From positions 88,277,648 through 88,341,647 of the forward strand of contig OZ020267.1 in the NCBI GenBank assembly GCA_963971225.1: a DNA stretch of 64,000 nt. The letters are read 5' to 3'. Both the position numbers and the translations under genes were made by a program. Origin of the DNA: Melieria omissa (lineage: Eukaryota > Arthropoda > Insecta > Diptera > Ulidiidae). Under the pieces are notes generated by a model that saw nothing but the letters and a program-made list of their open reading frames with translations, was not told the origin of the DNA and ran no database searches. Positions 62,678-64,000 of the stretch are shown in pieces. Positions within the stretch are counted from its first letter, which is position 1; every line of letters begins with the position of its first letter.

Positions 62678-63472
62678 TTATGGGCTGGAGAAGCAGCGCG
62701 AGCGCGACCGAAAATTGCTGCCTTCTCGGAGCTTTGCAAGGACCTCTTTGTTGACTGCGATGAGCGCTGAAAGCGCATCCTTAATTTCGCGTAAGTCCGC
62801 GCTGATGGATGGCGAAGGGAGGCGACGAGTACTCTGATCCACGGCCATGACGCCGGTGCCGTTGTAGTTGTCCATAAGCTCATCTGCTGCAGCGGCTGGC
62901 TCATCCAATGACGTGGCTTTGAAGATCTTCAAGAATCGCTGCGTGCTTACTGGTAGCAGCGCCAGCCAACGAATGCGCAGCACGTCTTCAGAAGCCCGGC
63001 CTCCGGCAAGCGATCGCATCTGCCGCAGCAGCTGGGACGGCTTCTTGCCACCTAATTCCAGCTCCGTGAATAGTTTGTGCAGCTGGCGGTCTGCGGATTC
63101 AGTAAATCGCGTAGTCAGACATGTTTTAATGTGTGTGTACTTATCCGATTTGGGAGGGAACTTCAAAATGTCCGAGATCTCGAAAAGCGAATCAGAGTCC
63201 AGCGCCGTGATCACCAGATTGTACTTGTTGCTATCTGAAGAAATTCTGCACGCCTGGAACATGGCCTCTACCTGGACGAACCATAACTCTGGATTACTTG
63301 CCCAAAATGGGGGCAAACGGCAATAATTGACTGCATCAACGTTGTGGGAGTCCAGCGCTGGCGCCGAATTTGTTGCGCTCATGGTGGGCTGGCTCAGTTG
63401 CTTGGGGCGCGCTCCGTTTGTGTTCACGTCTTCATCGTTTGACTTAGGTGGAGGCGAATGTGTGAGCGACAT
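62678..63472 (-). CDS. Outer Gypsy gag (CsRn1-like), open frame
   Basis: The start is ATG at 63472, about 35 bases from the tRNA-Trp primer site. LPPFWASNPELWFVQVEAMF, NLVITALDSDSLFEISDIL, LKTCLTTRF-like (IKTCLTTRFTESADRQLHKL), LELGGKKPSQLLRQMRSLAG and RIRWLALLPVSTQRFLKI are typical CsRn1/Kabuki-type gag blocks. Frame is open for 264 codons, unlike the rest of the element. The end near 62678 shifts frame into the finger motif. It would form the particle shell. Confidence 0.8.
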   Translation of the reverse strand: MSLTHSPPPKSNDEDVNTNGARPKQLSQPTMSATNSAPALDSHNVDAVNYCRLPPFWASNPELWFVQVEAMFQACRISSDSNKYNLVITALDSDSLFEISDILKFPPKSDKYTHIKTCLTTRFTESADRQLHKLFTELELGGKKPSQLLRQMRSLAGGRASEDVLRIRWLALLPVSTQRFLKIFKATSLDEPAAAADELMDNYNGTGVMAVDQSTRRLPSPSISADLREIKDALSALIAVNKEVLAKLREGSNFRSRSRCFSSP

Positions 63473-63504
63473 TTTTTATAAATTTTAATTAATTGTTCTT
63501 AAAA

Positions 63505-63515
63505 CGGGGTCACCA
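63505..63515 (-). promoter_or_regulatory. Primer-binding site, tRNA-Trp type
   Basis: TGGTGACCCCG directly next to the 5' LTR on the minus strand. It is complementary to the 3' end of tRNA-Trp. The next bases (TT rather than AC) no longer match. Confidence 0.65.
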
Positions 63516-63516
63516 C

Positions 63517-63731
63517 TGTAGGGCTAGTTGCCTCTAACGAAATGAAACGCGAGCTTGCACGTTATAACAACTTTTCTTTTATTATAAAATGATGCAAAAG
63601 GAATAACGGTTGCCGGCGCGACTGCAGCGCACGGCCTACTACCATAAAAACATTTCGTTGTGTTTAAATTCGCTGAGTTGCTGACAGACAGCATTGCCAG
63701 CATTACATGTAGAGAGGGCATTGCCGCCACA
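63517..63731 (-). repeat. Outer Gypsy 5' LTR
   Basis: 215 bp, TG...CA ends (read on the + strand TGTAGG...GCCACA). It differs from the alignable part of the other LTR (54933-54963 plus 59302-59472) at about five positions. GTTC follows it, as it precedes the other LTR. Confidence 0.88.
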
Positions 63732-63735
63732 GTTC

Positions 63736-64000
63736 TGAAAAGGTAACGCCATCTAACGCCGCTTACGAACGTCGCCTCCGTTATTTCGAGCTACCGCTCG
63801 TAGCGCCATCTGTTGAGTGAGAAGGTTACAGCAGAATGGTTGGAGACCTCGCTAGATCAATTTGGTGAGCTGTTTTCGCAGTTGTCCGCTTCCCCTTGCA
63901 GGTGTCGCTAGTGTACCATGTATATCGCGATTAATAAGACTCGAGGCGGTTAGATTTCAATTGCTTTATTCACTAACGTTACAAACTTCCTACGCGCGTG
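63736..64000. other. Unassigned, possible LTR fragment
   Basis: No coding. CGCCATCT occurs twice (63749, 63806). On the minus strand there is GTGAATAAAGCAATTG, which looks like a polyadenylation site. It may be part of another LTR cut by the window edge. Confidence 0.3.

Larger units (their letters stand above)
54929..63735 (-). mobile_element. Outer Gypsy (CsRn1-like) retrotransposon
   Basis: GTTC on both sides (54929-54932, 63732-63735) flanks two LTRs starting TGTAGGGCTAGTTGCC and ending CATTGCCGCCACA. The right LTR is 215 bp (63517-63731). The left one (54933-59472) is split by a second Gypsy. The coding strand is minus: gag 63472, protease, RT, RNase H, integrase down to 59473. Next to the 5' LTR, TGGTGACCCCG (63515-63505, minus) matches the 3' end of tRNA-Trp, the primer typical of the CsRn1 clade. 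No env is seen. Confidence 0.9.

Noticed and set aside
54933..63731. Endogenous virus with envelope gene
   Set aside because: No env frame exists between integrase and the LTR; both elements are Gypsy retrotransposons.

Overview
This is an insect genomic window made almost entirely of transposable elements (TEs) and their remains. I see no convincing host gene, rRNA or functional tRNA. The element mix points to a fly: LOA-like and R1-like LINEs, a Minos-like Tc1 element with a 60-nt intron, DD37E elements, Transib, hAT, PIF/Harbinger, BEL/Pao and CsRn1-like Gypsy. A cyclorrhaphan such as a tephritid is plausible, but this is inferred from TE content only. The base composition is AT-rich, and most proteins carry stops, frameshifts or internal deletions. 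The setting looks like heterochromatin or a TE trap.

Layout. Positions 1-1053 hold a possible LTR fragment and degenerate ~135-bp tandem repeats. A foldback element (1054-3010) with ~520-bp arms carries an uncharacterised transposon protein interrupted by a LINE 3' end. It abuts a Jockey/CR1-type LINE read on the minus strand (3011-10320). That LINE is itself interrupted by a piggyBac (3691-5135, TTAA duplication) and by a hAT element (7476-10124) which contains two mariners and a TTAA MITE. Then come a Tc1 relic (to 11481), a solo LTR split by a DD37E relic (12163-13134), a Minos-like element (13507-15066), a tRNA-like locus, a large palindrome (16131-16286), a LINE tail (to 17261) and hAT#1 (17451-19137).

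The centre is one nested stack. hAT#2 (19146-51541) is split by a PIF/Harbinger element (22287-50397). That is split by a Transib (24084-50346), which has swallowed a BEL/Pao element (about 25640-29029). The BEL is split by a Tc1 (29030-37769), the Tc1 by a DD37E element (29149-35505), and the DD37E by a LOA-like LINE (30298-35353). Also inside the Transib are LTR-like sequence (38.3-41.8 kb), a second solo LTR, tRNA-like loci and an R1-like LINE holding a second, smaller Transib (46881-48215). Target-site duplications support most of these boundaries.

The right part has a pogo/CENP-B-like relic (51.7-53.1 kb), a Helitron helicase fragment cut by a LOA 3' end, and a CsRn1-like Gypsy on the minus strand (54933-63731). 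One LTR of that Gypsy contains a younger, internally deleted Gypsy on the plus strand (54966-59301). The last 270 bases are unassigned.

The genes do not form a cellular pathway. Each is a mobilisation gene (transposase, helicase, RT-endonuclease or gag-pol) of its own element, and almost all are visibly broken.
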